A stretch of DNA of 22,860 bases from DAOMOP01 sp035444405 (GTDB lineage: Bacteria > Pseudomonadota > Gammaproteobacteria > Burkholderiales > Rhodocyclaceae), in assembly GCA_035444405.1 (NCBI GenBank), contig DAOMOP010000045.1, positions 1-22,860 on the forward strand. Reading direction: 5' to 3'. The position numbers and the translations under genes were made by a program. Positions 7,150-14,028 of this stretch are shown here, one piece after another (within the stretch, counting starts at the first letter, position 1; every line of letters starts with the position of its first letter). The notes beneath the pieces were generated by a model. The model was not told the DNA's origin and made no database searches. It was given only the letters and a program-made list of their open reading frames with translations.

Positions 7150-7635
7150 ATGCGCATTGGAGAACTGGCACAGGCGACCGGCGCCGACGTCGAGACGATT
7201 CGCTACTACGAGAAGATCGGGCTGCTGCCCGCTCCGGGGCGCGCCGCGAACGGCTATCGCGCCTACAGCTCGGAGCATGTCGAGCGGCTCGCCTTCGTCC
7301 GCCACTGTCGTGCCCTCGACATGCCGCTGGCGCAGATCGAGCGCCTGCTCGACTTCGTCGACCGACCGCAGGCCGACTGCGGCGACATCGACGCGCTGGT
7401 CGGCGAGCAGCTCGAGCGCGTGCGTGTGCGGCTCGCGAGCCTGCAGACGCTCGAGCGGCAGCTCGCGACGCTGCGGGCGATGTGTCACGGCCCCCACGTC
7501 GCGGCCGAGTGCGGGATCTTGCACGAGCTCGTCGCCGCTGCCCATGGCGACAGCTGTGCCTGCCACGGCGCCGCGGCACCTCAGGCGGATGCCGACCGGG
7601 TCGCGACGGCGTCGCCTGTCCCGCGCGCTCGATGA
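7150..7635 (+). CDS. MerR-family Cd(II)/Pb(II)-type regulator (CadR/PbrR-like)
   Basis: A 161-residue metalloregulator with an N-terminal winged helix (MRIGELAQATGADVETIRYY) and a long coiled-coil dimerisation helix. The three metal-site cysteines are Cys77, Cys112 and Cys121. The 35 and 9 residue spacings match, from memory, Pb-selective PbrR proteins better than CadR (35 and 7). A C-terminal HGDSCACHG tail may be an extra metal site. An in-frame ATG exists at 7126, but GGGAG with good spacing and the family-typical start favour 7150. It probably activates the divergent CDF gene through the 19-bp-spacer promoter. Confidence 0.88.
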   Translation: MRIGELAQATGADVETIRYYEKIGLLPAPGRAANGYRAYSSEHVERLAFVRHCRALDMPLAQIERLLDFVDRPQADCGDIDALVGEQLERVRVRLASLQTLERQLATLRAMCHGPHVAAECGILHELVAAAHGDSCACHGAAAPQADADRVATASPVPRAR

Positions 7636-7730
7636 CCCTCGTCACCGGCCCGTGCGCCGCTGCGATCGCGAACCGCGTGCGCGGCGGCGGGTGTGATCCG
7701 TGCCGGCTCGCAATGGATCGCCGAACGTTG

Positions 7731-7947
7731 CTGACGGCAGCATTACGAGTACATGAATTACATGTAACAGGCGTGTCACGTCGGTGTCGGTGGCGGCTCC
7801 CTAAGATGTGTCCAAGGTCGCTCGAACAAGAGCGGCCGAACGCCAACTCACCAAGCCAGGCAACACACAGGAGCCAATCATGTTCAAGCAAACCGCCATC
7901 GTCGCCGCCGTCTCCCTGATCGCCCTTTCGGCCCAGGCCGCCACCGA
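7731..7947 (+). repeat. Duplicated copK promoter/leader/signal-peptide block, copy A
   Basis: From CTGACG at 7731 to the end of the signal-peptide codons, this stretch matches 13014-13230 without gaps. My hand count gives about 12 differences in the 149 nt before the ATG. The mature coding part is clearly more diverged than the leader. Confidence 0.75.
7753..7807 (+). promoter_or_regulatory. Cop-box-like promoter of copK2
   Basis: Box ATGAAT-TACA-TGTAAC (7753-7768) is followed after 33 nt by -10-like TAAGAT (7802-7807). A further CTGACG half-site lies 22 bp upstream, at 7731. No good -35 is present, as expected for an activator-dependent promoter. The spacing is shared with seven other sites in the window. 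Confidence 0.65.
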
Positions 7948-8158
7948 CAGCTTCATCAAGGAGTCGGTCGCGCTCAAGGACGGCTCCGTCGTCCATGTGT
8001 TCCAGGACGGCCGGATGGGCATGGAGAGCCCCCTCGGACGCGCGGTACCCATGGTCGACGGCCAGGCAATGCAGACCACGGATGGCCGCACCATCACGAT
8101 GAAGGGCAATGAGGTCGCTCGTGCCAACCAGCTGGTGCAGTTTCGCTACCTGCCCTGA
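7880..8158 (+). CDS. copK: CopK-family periplasmic copper-binding protein (copy 2)
   Basis: A 92-residue protein with signal peptide MFKQTAIVAAVSLIALSAQA, then a mature CopK domain: ALKDGSVVHVFQDGRMGMES, GRAVPMVDGQAMQTTDGRT and TMKGNEVARA, ending RYLP. All four Cu(I)-ligand methionines of the C. metallidurans protein have counterparts (GM, PM, AM, TM). GGAG at 7870-7873 supports the ATG. CopK binds Cu(I) and Cu(II) cooperatively in the periplasm and is induced by copper. It is monocistronic, with its own cop-box-like promoter and a hairpin after the stop. Confidence 0.92.
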   Translation: MFKQTAIVAAVSLIALSAQAATDSFIKESVALKDGSVVHVFQDGRMGMESPLGRAVPMVDGQAMQTTDGRTITMKGNEVARANQLVQFRYLP

Positions 8159-8176
8159 CGCGTGAGCGGTGCGCGC

Positions 8177-8207
8177 CCGGCCCGGGTGGAGCACTCACCC
8201 GGACCGG
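8177..8207 (+). terminator. Hairpin after copK2
   Basis: A strong stem, CCGGGTG (8182-8188) with CACCCGG (8196-8202), extends by four more pairs (8177-8180 / 8204-8207) beyond one mismatch. It lies 19 nt after the stop codon. It has no T-run, so it is a probable but not classical terminator. Confidence 0.45.
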
Positions 8208-8352
8208 CCAACGTACTCCGCACCCCGAGTGCGCGACGGTCTGGCTGGCGTCTCGCAAGCGCTCGGAGGTGAATCCGGCCGAGTGTATCCCCGCCCGCGC
8301 AGATTTCGTGATGTGAGAAATCGAGGCGGTCGCAGGCGCAGGAGACAGGTCG

Positions 8353-8573
8353 ATGCGGATCCCCGGACAAACATTTCAGGGCCTTCCCGATCCGCAGGGA
8401 TGGCGCTTGCTGGTCGCCACGTCGTTCGCCGACGGGGCGGGCAGCATGGCAGCAATCGTGCCGTACTTCGCGAGCCTGAGGTCCGTGTCACGGGTCCGTG
8501 TCACGGGTCCGTGTTCGATCTGGCCGGGCGGGTGTTTAAGCGCGTGCGTGTGCCGCTCAATTTGCAGATTCCA
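8353..8573 (+). pseudogene. petA: Decayed Rieske iron-sulfur protein (petA) remnant
   Basis: Behind a good AGGAGA ribosome site, the frame from 8353 gives the N-terminal anchor of a cytochrome bc1 Rieske protein (RLLVATSFADGAGSMAAIVP, then FASLR). The whole middle of the protein is missing. From 8499, in another frame, comes the C-terminal cluster-binding part, CHGSVFDLAGRVFK and PLNLQIP (compare the usual PCHGSxFDLAGRVFK). The junction carries a 13-bp tandem repeat that spans the Cys-His-Gly codons and shifts the frame. No functional product is expected. Confidence 0.7.
8481..8514 (+). repeat. 13-bp tandem repeat, 2.6 copies
   Basis: GTCCGTGTCACGG is repeated at 8481 and 8494, with a partial third unit (8507-8514). 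The unit length is not a multiple of three, and it sits exactly at the internal deletion joint of the petA remnant. It suggests slippage during gene decay. Confidence 0.9.
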
Positions 8574-8577
8574 AAAT

Positions 8578-8727
8578 GCGTTTCTCGAGCAGGTGCTTCC
8601 GGGGTTCAAGTGGTTGAGCTGGCTCACGTTCGCGCTCGGCCTCGTGGAGAATTTCCTGTACGGCGTCTATGCGGGTCTCGCCTATGTGCCGGTGTACAAC
8701 TTCCTGCGGCGGCGCTGGGGCGATTGA
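8578..8727 (+). pseudogene. C-terminal remnant of a small membrane protein
   Basis: Directly after the petA remnant, about 49 codons read FLEQVLPGFKWLSWLTF, then a second hydrophobic stretch with VENFLYGVYAGLAYVP and a basic end, NFLRRRWGD. The PGF...GLVExFxYG...YNF pattern resembles the end of small two-helix membrane proteins of unknown function. There is no start of its own. It is probably a truncated gene fused by deletion to the petA piece. Confidence 0.45.
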
Positions 8728-8845
8728 TGTGGCCGGAGCCCTGCGGAAGTGCGAGTCTCGCGCACCCGGGCCGTGACCACGGTTTGAGCGCGAGCTCCGG
8801 CACTGATGCCAGGGCAAGCGAAACCCGCGCTCGTGGAGTGCAACG

Positions 8846-9106
8846 ATGACCTACCTGCGACCCCGATTAAAATCGAGTGGATCCACGAAACCGGCCGATC
8901 AAGGCGCGGCGCGGACCCGCCTGTTGCGCCTGTTCTGGTCCTGTATGGTTCTGGGCCTGTTCGCCGTGGTGGTTCTCGTCTGGCTGTTTGGGCTCACATG
9001 GTGGACGATCCTGATCGTAGCGCTCGTGATCGCGTGTCCCGCGATCGCCACCTGGCTCATGTTGGAAGGGCCCGACGTGAACCGGAAGCCGCCGCGGAGC
9101 CAATGA
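8846..9106 (+). CDS. Small two-helix membrane protein
   Basis: An 86-residue protein with a basic N-terminus, two hydrophobic helices (about 30-50 and 52-72) and a short basic tail. GGAG at 8835-8838 is well placed before the ATG. I recognise no named family. It sits between decayed fragments and the convergent YHS/HMA metal protein, so a metal-related role is possible but not shown. Confidence 0.65.
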   Translation: MTYLRPRLKSSGSTKPADQGAARTRLLRLFWSCMVLGLFAVVVLVWLFGLTWWTILIVALVIACPAIATWLMLEGPDVNRKPPRSQ

Positions 9107-9260
9107 CGAACGACACTGACGGCGGCGACGGCGGCGCGAACGAGGCCTGAGGTGTGCCTGCGATGACGGACCGCGTATCCGATCCAACGCGCTTGATGTG
9201 GCAGTATTCGCCGCTGCCGTACTTGCGCCGCCGTTTGTCGAGAGCGAACGGCTCGAAGCC

Positions 9261-9773
9261 TTACCCGTGGCAGGATGGCGCCCCGGGTCCGCGGCGGCTG
9301 CCGAAGCGCGGTCCGACTTCGAGGTGACCCACCTCGCACTCCTCCGTGAAATGAACGAAGCCCCGTTTCAGGGTGGCGCCCCAGCCGTTGCCGAGTTTCG
9401 CGCCGGCCGCCTCGAGTTCGGTCTCGATCTGCTCGGCGGTGACTTGCAGCAGGTCATAGATGATTTTGACCCTGCGGCCGGCGACCTCGATCGCCTCGAT
9501 ACCCATCAATGCCCCGACATGCTCGATGACGGTGCGCGCCTGTCCGGCATCGAGGGGTATCCCGAGATCGAAGCTGCGGTGCTTGAGGACAACGCGTCCC
9601 TCCTGCTTCGGGGCCGGTCGGCCCGCATGGCCGATGAACAGATGCGGGTGCGCGAGAAAGCGGTCACGGCACTGCGCCGAGCAGAATGCATACGTCGTTC
9701 CGACATATTCATGTGCGAAGCTGTCGGCATTGACTTCCATGCCGCAGACGACGTCTTTCACCTTGAGATCCAT
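9261..9773 (-). CDS. YHS-domain plus HMA-like metal protein
   Basis: A 170-residue cytoplasmic protein. Residues about 5-45 are a YHS domain with CGMEV and the CSAQC motif, a predicted metal-binding fold often fused to or found beside copper P-type ATPases. The rest resembles a degenerate HMA domain lacking CxxC (LDAGQARTVIEHVGALMGIE, then VKIIYDLLQVTAEQIETEL) and ends in a KRGFVHFTEE block known from HMA proteins in metal-resistance clusters. GGAGGA five nt before the ATG at 9773 fixes the start. A copper chaperone or ATPase-accessory role is plausible. The nearest candidate promoter lies about 270 nt upstream, implying a long leader. Confidence 0.8.
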   Translation of the reverse strand: MDLKVKDVVCGMEVNADSFAHEYVGTTYAFCSAQCRDRFLAHPHLFIGHAGRPAPKQEGRVVLKHRSFDLGIPLDAGQARTVIEHVGALMGIEAIEVAGRRVKIIYDLLQVTAEQIETELEAAGAKLGNGWGATLKRGFVHFTEECEVGHLEVGPRFGSRRGPGAPSCHG

Positions 9774-10437
9774 GATGTCCTCCGTTCGATCCATCGGTTG
9801 CGAGCCAGGTGCTTCAGTCCTGTGATGGCGCGTACACGTTCTGGCCGTGCCGCACAATGTTGGTTGGCGTGGGCGCCGCGCCGTCGCGGCAGGCGTCGCC
9901 GAACTCGGCGATCGCGTTGCTTTGCTCGCGCCGCCACGGTGGTCATGTGCTTGCATGGCCTATCCGTCTCCCCCATGACGTTGAGATCGGTATCGCTCGA
10001 GCTCTGCCGTCGTCGCGTGTGGTTGGCGGGAAGCACCCGGTTTCAAATCGATGATGCACTGGAAGGGCCGACGGAAACCTGACGGCTGGATTACATTTCA
10101 ATAACGCGGTTGCCAGCGGCCGCCGCCGACGCGTGGAAACGGGCGACGGTTTGCTGCCACGTGTTCGTGATTGCGCCGGCCGGCCGCAGGGGCACGGCTG
10201 CGGCCATGATGGCCGGTCGCAAGCGGAGCATCCGGGCGTTCATCGGGCCCGTCTGTTGCTTTGACGCAACACCCTCCCGACTTCGTGCCACCTTTCCATT
10301 CCCGATCGCTGGCAACTTCGCCGCGTGCCTGTTTCGCCTGCAACGGTGTTCGGACAATCCCCTCGACGACCCGCGCGGTGGGTCAGTCGGATCGGTGCCT
10401 TCGTGCCGGTTCCAACGTCAAATTCGAGGAGAAGTCC
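9774..10437. other. 664-nt intergenic region with one cop-box-like site
   Basis: No supported gene. It contains the minus-strand cop-box-like promoter at 10051-10105, and a CTGACG...GATTAC arrangement at 10079-10094 that resembles the upstream half of the copK2/copK3 promoters. Apparent reading frames here have neither convincing ribosome sites nor family resemblance. Confidence 0.5.
10051..10105 (-). promoter_or_regulatory. Cop-box-like promoter facing the YHS/HMA gene
   Basis: On the minus strand the box GTTATT-GAAA-TGTAAT (10105-10090) is followed after 33 nt by CATCAT (10056-10051), the same -10-like hexamer as the copA promoter. The first half-site is poor, so this is the weakest of the eight sites. 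It would give a leader of about 270 nt before the ATG at 9773. Confidence 0.4.
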
Positions 10438-11502
10438 ATGCAGAAGAAGCTGATCGTGCTGGCGGTCGCCGGAATGATCGCGCTACCGGCGGCGGCGCAA
10501 TCGAACGTGACCGTGTATGGCGTCGCGGACATGTATGTGAAGAACACCTGGGGCAGCGGACATCGCGTCACCGGTGTCGATTCCGGCGGTGAGAACGGTG
10601 CCCGCCTCGGGTTCCGCGGTAGCGAGGATATCGGCAATGGCCTGAAGGCCATCTTCGATTTCCAGTTCGGTTCGATTCCGATGGACCAGAACGTCGGGCT
10701 GACGACCACGCGCCAGGCCTATGTCGGCCTGTCCGGCAACTTCGGGCAGATCATCGCCGGACGCATCCAGCCGGCCGGCTATTTCCAGAGTTACTACTTC
10801 GATCCCGGCATGGCGCACTTTTTCAGCGCGTATCAGCGCCTGACGCGCGGGATCGCGGCCGCCGGTGTCGGCGCCTCGATCAACACGGGGTGGAATGCGG
10901 CCTCGCGGCGCAACAACACTGTCGAGTACAAGCTGCCTGCGTTCGGCGGTCTGAAGACGTCGCTTGCCTACGGATTCGGCGAACAGGACAACAGCCCGCG
11001 TGAAGGTTTCTCGTCGGTCGGTCTCGAGTACACGACCGGCCCGCTGCGCCTCGGTTACGTGTTCCAGGGCATCTCGAATATCGGCGGCACGAGCACCGAC
11101 CAGCGCGAGCACTTCCTCGGTGCGAGCTACAACTTCGGAATGGTTACCGTGATGGGTTCGTGGCAGAACGCGCGCGTGGACGCGTCGGGCGCTTCGGCCG
11201 CGACCGACAAGGTCTGGAACGTCGGCGCCAAGGTCATGGTTGCGCCGGCCACGCATGTCATGCTCGGCTACGTCAAGGCGGACGTCGATGCGTCGGACAG
11301 CGACGGCAAGGGCTATACGATCGGCCTCATGCACTCGCTCTCCAAGCGCACGCACCTCTACGGAGGCTATGGGCGTGTCACCAACGATGACCAGACCGCG
11401 CGCTTCAACTGGCGCGAGTTTCCGATCGATGGCGCGGGCGCAGCACCGTTCCGCGGTGAGTCGATCAACACCGTCGGGTTCGGCATCAGCCACCTGTTCT
11501 GA
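10438..11502 (+). CDS. General porin, betaproteobacterial Omp32-like
   Basis: A 354-residue outer-membrane trimeric porin for small solutes. It has a signal peptide (about 1-20, ending AAAQ), the opening strand SNVTVYGVADMYV, the block SRLGF-like ARLGFRGSEDIGNGLKAIFDF, the loop-preceding TTTRQAYVGLSG, and a C-terminal Phe (GFGISHLF) for BAM recognition. Length is typical. GAGGAGAAG precedes the ATG. The stop is followed by a 10-bp tandem duplication. No cop-box-like promoter was found upstream in this orientation, so copper control is not indicated. Confidence 0.92.
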   Translation: MQKKLIVLAVAGMIALPAAAQSNVTVYGVADMYVKNTWGSGHRVTGVDSGGENGARLGFRGSEDIGNGLKAIFDFQFGSIPMDQNVGLTTTRQAYVGLSGNFGQIIAGRIQPAGYFQSYYFDPGMAHFFSAYQRLTRGIAAAGVGASINTGWNAASRRNNTVEYKLPAFGGLKTSLAYGFGEQDNSPREGFSSVGLEYTTGPLRLGYVFQGISNIGGTSTDQREHFLGASYNFGMVTVMGSWQNARVDASGASAATDKVWNVGAKVMVAPATHVMLGYVKADVDASDSDGKGYTIGLMHSLSKRTHLYGGYGRVTNDDQTARFNWREFPIDGAGAAPFRGESINTVGFGISHLF

Positions 11503-11516
11503 TCCCTTCTGATCCC
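11497..11516 (+). repeat. 10-bp tandem duplication across a stop codon
   Basis: TTCTGATCCC occurs twice head to tail, the first copy including the terminal Phe codon and TGA of the porin. It is a small slippage duplication with no effect on the protein. Confidence 0.9.
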
Positions 11517-11613
11517 AGATGGTCGCGAGTCGCCACGGGAGAGGGCGATTCGTGGCCGCGCGTGGGCGCTTCGGCGCCTGCGCCGATAAGCAAATCATGA
11601 GGGAGAGCACATC

Positions 11614-12834
11614 ATGCGAATCAAATCGAAGCTTGGGCACTTGACCGCGGCGCTTGCGGTCCCGTTCGTCGCTGCAGGCGCCTCGCAGGCGGCCGACGCC
11701 ATTACCGATGCGCTGGTCTCGGGCAAGCCGTTGCTCGACGCCCGCTACCGCTACGAACTCGTGGACCAGGACAACGGGCTGAAGGATGCGCATGCCTCGA
11801 CGCTGCGCCTGCGCCTTGGCTACCGCACGCAGGAATACTTCGGTGCGTCGGCGCTGGTCGAGTTCAGCACCACGCAGCCGATCGGCGCCGAGCGCTACAA
11901 CAGTGGCCCGGGCGGCAACGCGAAGACCCGCTACTCGGTGGTGGCCGATCCGAAGCTCACGCGCGTCAATCAGGCCGCGCTCGGTTACTCGCGAATCCCC
12001 GACACCACGCTCACGCTCGGTCGTCAGCGCATCATCTTCGACAACGCGCGCTTCGTCGGCAACGTCGGATTCCGTCAGCAGGAGCAGACCTTCGACGCGT
12101 TGCGAGTGGTCAATCGGTCGATTCCCGATACGACGATCAACTACGTGTTCGTCGATCGCGTCAATCGCGTGTTCAAGGACATCGACGACAAGAACGTTGA
12201 TCACCATCTGCTCAATGTGAACTACGCGGGACTGCCGTTCGGAACGATCACCGGCTACGGTTATCTGCTCGACTACGGCAGCGATGCGCCGGCTTCGTCC
12301 ACGAAGACCCTGGGCTTGCGCCTGAACGGCGGTCATGCGCTGGCCGGTGCGACACGGCTGCACTACACGGCCGAGTTTGCGCGTCAGGAGGACTACGCGA
12401 AGTTTCCGGGTAGCTACCGCGCCGATTACGGCCTGCTTGCGCTCGGGGCGACATACTCGGATGTGACGGCCACCGTCGCGCACGAACGGCTCGGCAGCGA
12501 TCGCCGTGCCGGCAAGGGATTCGAGACGCGGCTGGCCACGCTACATGCGCACAACGGCTGGGCCGACCAGTTCCTCGTCACGCCCGCCGACGGCCTGCGT
12601 GATACCTCTGTTTCCGTTAGTGGCAAGGCGATGGGAGTGAACCTGCTGGCAGTGTATCGCGATTACCGCGCCGATCGCGGTGGGAATGACTACGGCAGCG
12701 AATGGGGTCTGATGGCGCGCAAGGCGTTCGGTGAGCACTACGCGCTGGAGTTCAAGGCCGCACGCTATGACGCGAAGGACGGCCCCTTCGTCGATACGAC
12801 CAAGCTGTGGCTTGCAGCGGAAGTGAAGTTCTGA
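11614..12834 (+). CDS. Outer-membrane beta-barrel porin, alginate-export-like family
   Basis: A 406-residue protein with a signal peptide (about 1-27, ending ASQAA), then the typical opening of this barrel family: ARYRYELVDQDNGLKDAHAS followed by TLRLRLGY. It also has LGRQRIIFDNARFVGNVGFR and QEQTFDALR, and alternating strands to a terminal KF. Related proteins are annotated as alginate-export or OprD-like porins; here the solute is unknown. GAGGGAGAG precedes the ATG. It follows the first porin by 111 nt on the same strand and could be co-transcribed. A hairpin follows its stop. Confidence 0.85.
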   Translation: MRIKSKLGHLTAALAVPFVAAGASQAADAITDALVSGKPLLDARYRYELVDQDNGLKDAHASTLRLRLGYRTQEYFGASALVEFSTTQPIGAERYNSGPGGNAKTRYSVVADPKLTRVNQAALGYSRIPDTTLTLGRQRIIFDNARFVGNVGFRQQEQTFDALRVVNRSIPDTTINYVFVDRVNRVFKDIDDKNVDHHLLNVNYAGLPFGTITGYGYLLDYGSDAPASSTKTLGLRLNGGHALAGATRLHYTAEFARQEDYAKFPGSYRADYGLLALGATYSDVTATVAHERLGSDRRAGKGFETRLATLHAHNGWADQFLVTPADGLRDTSVSVSGKAMGVNLLAVYRDYRADRGGNDYGSEWGLMARKAFGEHYALEFKAARYDAKDGPFVDTTKLWLAAEVKF

Positions 12835-12853
12835 TCGCGGCGCGGTGGTGATA

Positions 12854-12868
12854 CCCGCCTTCGGCGGG
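12854..12868 (+). terminator. Hairpin after the second porin
   Basis: CCCGCC (12854-12859) and GGCGGG (12863-12868) pair around a TTC loop, 20 nt after the stop. No T-run follows. A second, perfect 9-bp stem (12908-12916 / 12940-12948) lies further downstream. Confidence 0.4.
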
Positions 12869-13013
12869 CGGAGCGGAACCACGCACTCCGCGGTCGCATG
12901 AGATCCGACGGCCCGGGTTCGCCAGCAATGCAGGCGGAGCCGGGCCGTCCGTGTTGCCGCGCCCGATGTCGGCGAGCGCCACGCCGAATTCCGTCGCGAA
13001 GGTTGGATGCTGC

Positions 13014-13230
13014 CTGACGGCAGCATTACGCATACATGAAATACATGTAACTGGCGTGTCACGTCGGTGTCGGGGGCGGCTCCCTAAGATGTGCCCAAGG
13101 TCGCTCGAACGAGAGCAGCCGAAAGTCAACTTACCAAGCCAGGCAACACACAGGAGCCAACCATGTTCAAGCAAACCGCCATCGTCGCTGCCCTCTCGCT
13201 GATCGCTATCTCGGCCCATGCGGCTACCGA
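13014..13230 (+). repeat. Duplicated copK promoter/leader/signal-peptide block, copy B
   Basis: This is the counterpart of 7731-7947, with no net insertion or deletion from the CTGACG half-site to the ATG (149 nt in both). It includes the box, the -10-like TAAGAT, the leader and the ribosome site. Confidence 0.75.
13036..13090 (+). promoter_or_regulatory. Cop-box-like promoter of copK3
   Basis: Box ATGAAA-TACA-TGTAAC (13036-13051), a 33-nt spacer, then -10-like TAAGAT (13085-13090). An upstream CTGACG half-site is at 13014. The arrangement is identical to copK2. Confidence 0.65.
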
Positions 13231-13441
13231 CCGTGCCGTCAAGGAGTCGGTCGAGCTCAAGGACGGCTCGATCGTGCATGTATTCAAGGACGGCAGCATG
13301 GGTATGGAGAGCGCGCTCGGGCGCGAGTTTCACATGTCGGAAGGGCAAGTGATGCAGACCAGGGATGGCCGCACGATCACGATGCAGGGCAACGAGGTGG
13401 CCCGGGTGGCACACTTGATCCAGTCCCGCTACCTGCCCTGA
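13163..13441 (+). CDS. copK: CopK-family periplasmic copper-binding protein (copy 3)
   Basis: A 92-residue protein with signal peptide MFKQTAIVAALSLIAISAHA and a mature domain containing ELKDGSIVHVFKDGSMGMES, REFHMSEGQVMQTRDGRT and TMQGNEVARV, ending RYLP. All four Cu(I)-ligand Met positions are kept, and a His precedes the second. The GGAG ribosome site and leader are nearly identical to copy 2. It ends in front of a strong hairpin shared with the convergent CusF-like gene. Confidence 0.92.
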   Translation: MFKQTAIVAALSLIAISAHAATDRAVKESVELKDGSIVHVFKDGSMGMESALGREFHMSEGQVMQTRDGRTITMQGNEVARVAHLIQSRYLP

Positions 13442-13459
13442 CGACAACCGAGCACGGCA

Positions 13460-13494
13460 GCCGGCGGTCCGGACGTCCCGTCCGGGCCGCCGGC
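13460..13494. terminator. Bidirectional hairpin between copK3 and the CusF-like gene
   Basis: A 15-bp stem with one G-T wobble (13461-13475 / 13479-13493), extended by a G-C pair at 13460/13494 and closed by a 3-nt loop, lies 18 nt after the copK3 stop. Only three T residues follow shortly after. It probably serves both converging genes. Confidence 0.6.
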
Positions 13495-13539
13495 CGCCTT
13501 TCGCTTCGGGCAACGCCAGGTCTGCCCGAATCCGGGTCG

Positions 13540-13845
13540 CTACCGCTGCGGCTCGATCGACAACACGGTGTAGGCGCCGTCGACATGGTCGATGGTGACG
13601 AACACCTTGTCGCCGGCCTTGACGTTCTCGAGCAGCGCCGGATCGCTCACCCGAAACACCATCGCCATCGGCGGCATGTCCAGATTGGGGATCGCGCCGT
13701 GCTTGAGCGAGATCTTGTTCGCAGCGGTGTCGACGCGGCGTACCTCGGCTTCGACCTTGGGCAGGTCGGCCGCGGCGAGCGCGGTGGTGGCGAGCAGGGC
13801 GGCGCCAAGCAGCGAAGCGATTTTCTTCATCATCAGAATCTTCAC
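13540..13845 (-). CDS. CusF-like periplasmic copper-binding protein
   Basis: A 101-residue secreted protein with a signal peptide (about 1-25) and a CusF beta-barrel: KISLKHGAIPNLDMPPMAMV, then AGDKVFVTIDHVDGAYTVL. Against E. coli CusF (His36, Trp44, Met47, Met49), His49, Met60 and Met62 align exactly, but the cation-pi Trp is Met57. The start is a GTG at 13845, because AAGGAG (13860-13855) is 9 nt away from it, while the later ATGs at 13833 and 13830 are too far. The family delivers Cu(I)/Ag(I) to CusCBA-type efflux pumps. It diverges from copA; the box between them is oriented towards copA. Confidence 0.88.
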   Translation of the reverse strand: MKILMMKKIASLLGAALLATTALAAADLPKVEAEVRRVDTAANKISLKHGAIPNLDMPPMAMVFRVSDPALLENVKAGDKVFVTIDHVDGAYTVLSIEPQR

Positions 13846-13912
13846 GGGTCTTCACTCCTTTACACGTCAAGGCCGACCGATTCTGCATCCGCGATCGCGG
13901 GCCACTTCCAAG

Positions 13913-13967
13913 CTGACAGCAATGTAATGCGGTGGTCAGGGCGCAGTTAGCCTTTCCGCGACATCAT
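13913..13967 (+). promoter_or_regulatory. Cop-box-like promoter of the copA operon
   Basis: Box CTGACA-GCAA-TGTAAT (13913-13928), a 33-nt spacer, then -10-like CATCAT (13962-13967). The ATG is about 60 nt further on. This is the clearest box, anchored to a known copper operon. Confidence 0.75.
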
Positions 13968-14028
13968 TGCCGTCGGGATGCCCCCTCAAGGCGCCCTCGT
14001 ATGCCCTAACAGAGGAGAAAGCACAACA

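Larger units (their letters stand above)
12835..13162. other. Intergenic region between porin and copK3
   Basis: It holds two hairpins (12854-12868; 12908-12948, arms ACGGCCCGG and CCGGGCCGT) and then the duplicated copK promoter block starting at 13014. No gene is supported. Confidence 0.55.

Noticed and set aside
9161..9325. Possible 54-codon plus-strand frame starting MTDRVSDPTRLM
   Set aside because: It runs antisense into the 3' end of the YHS/HMA gene and has no convincing ribosome site or homology.
10483..12483. A 666-codon open frame on the minus strand across both porins
   Set aside because: It is antisense to two clear outer-membrane porins with signal peptides and terminal Phe. 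The frame is open only because of high-GC codon usage and shows no family motifs.
13913..13928. The copA box as a divergent promoter for the CusF-like gene too
   Set aside because: In the opposite orientation no -10-like hexamer was recognised at the 33-nt spacing, so only the copA direction is supported.
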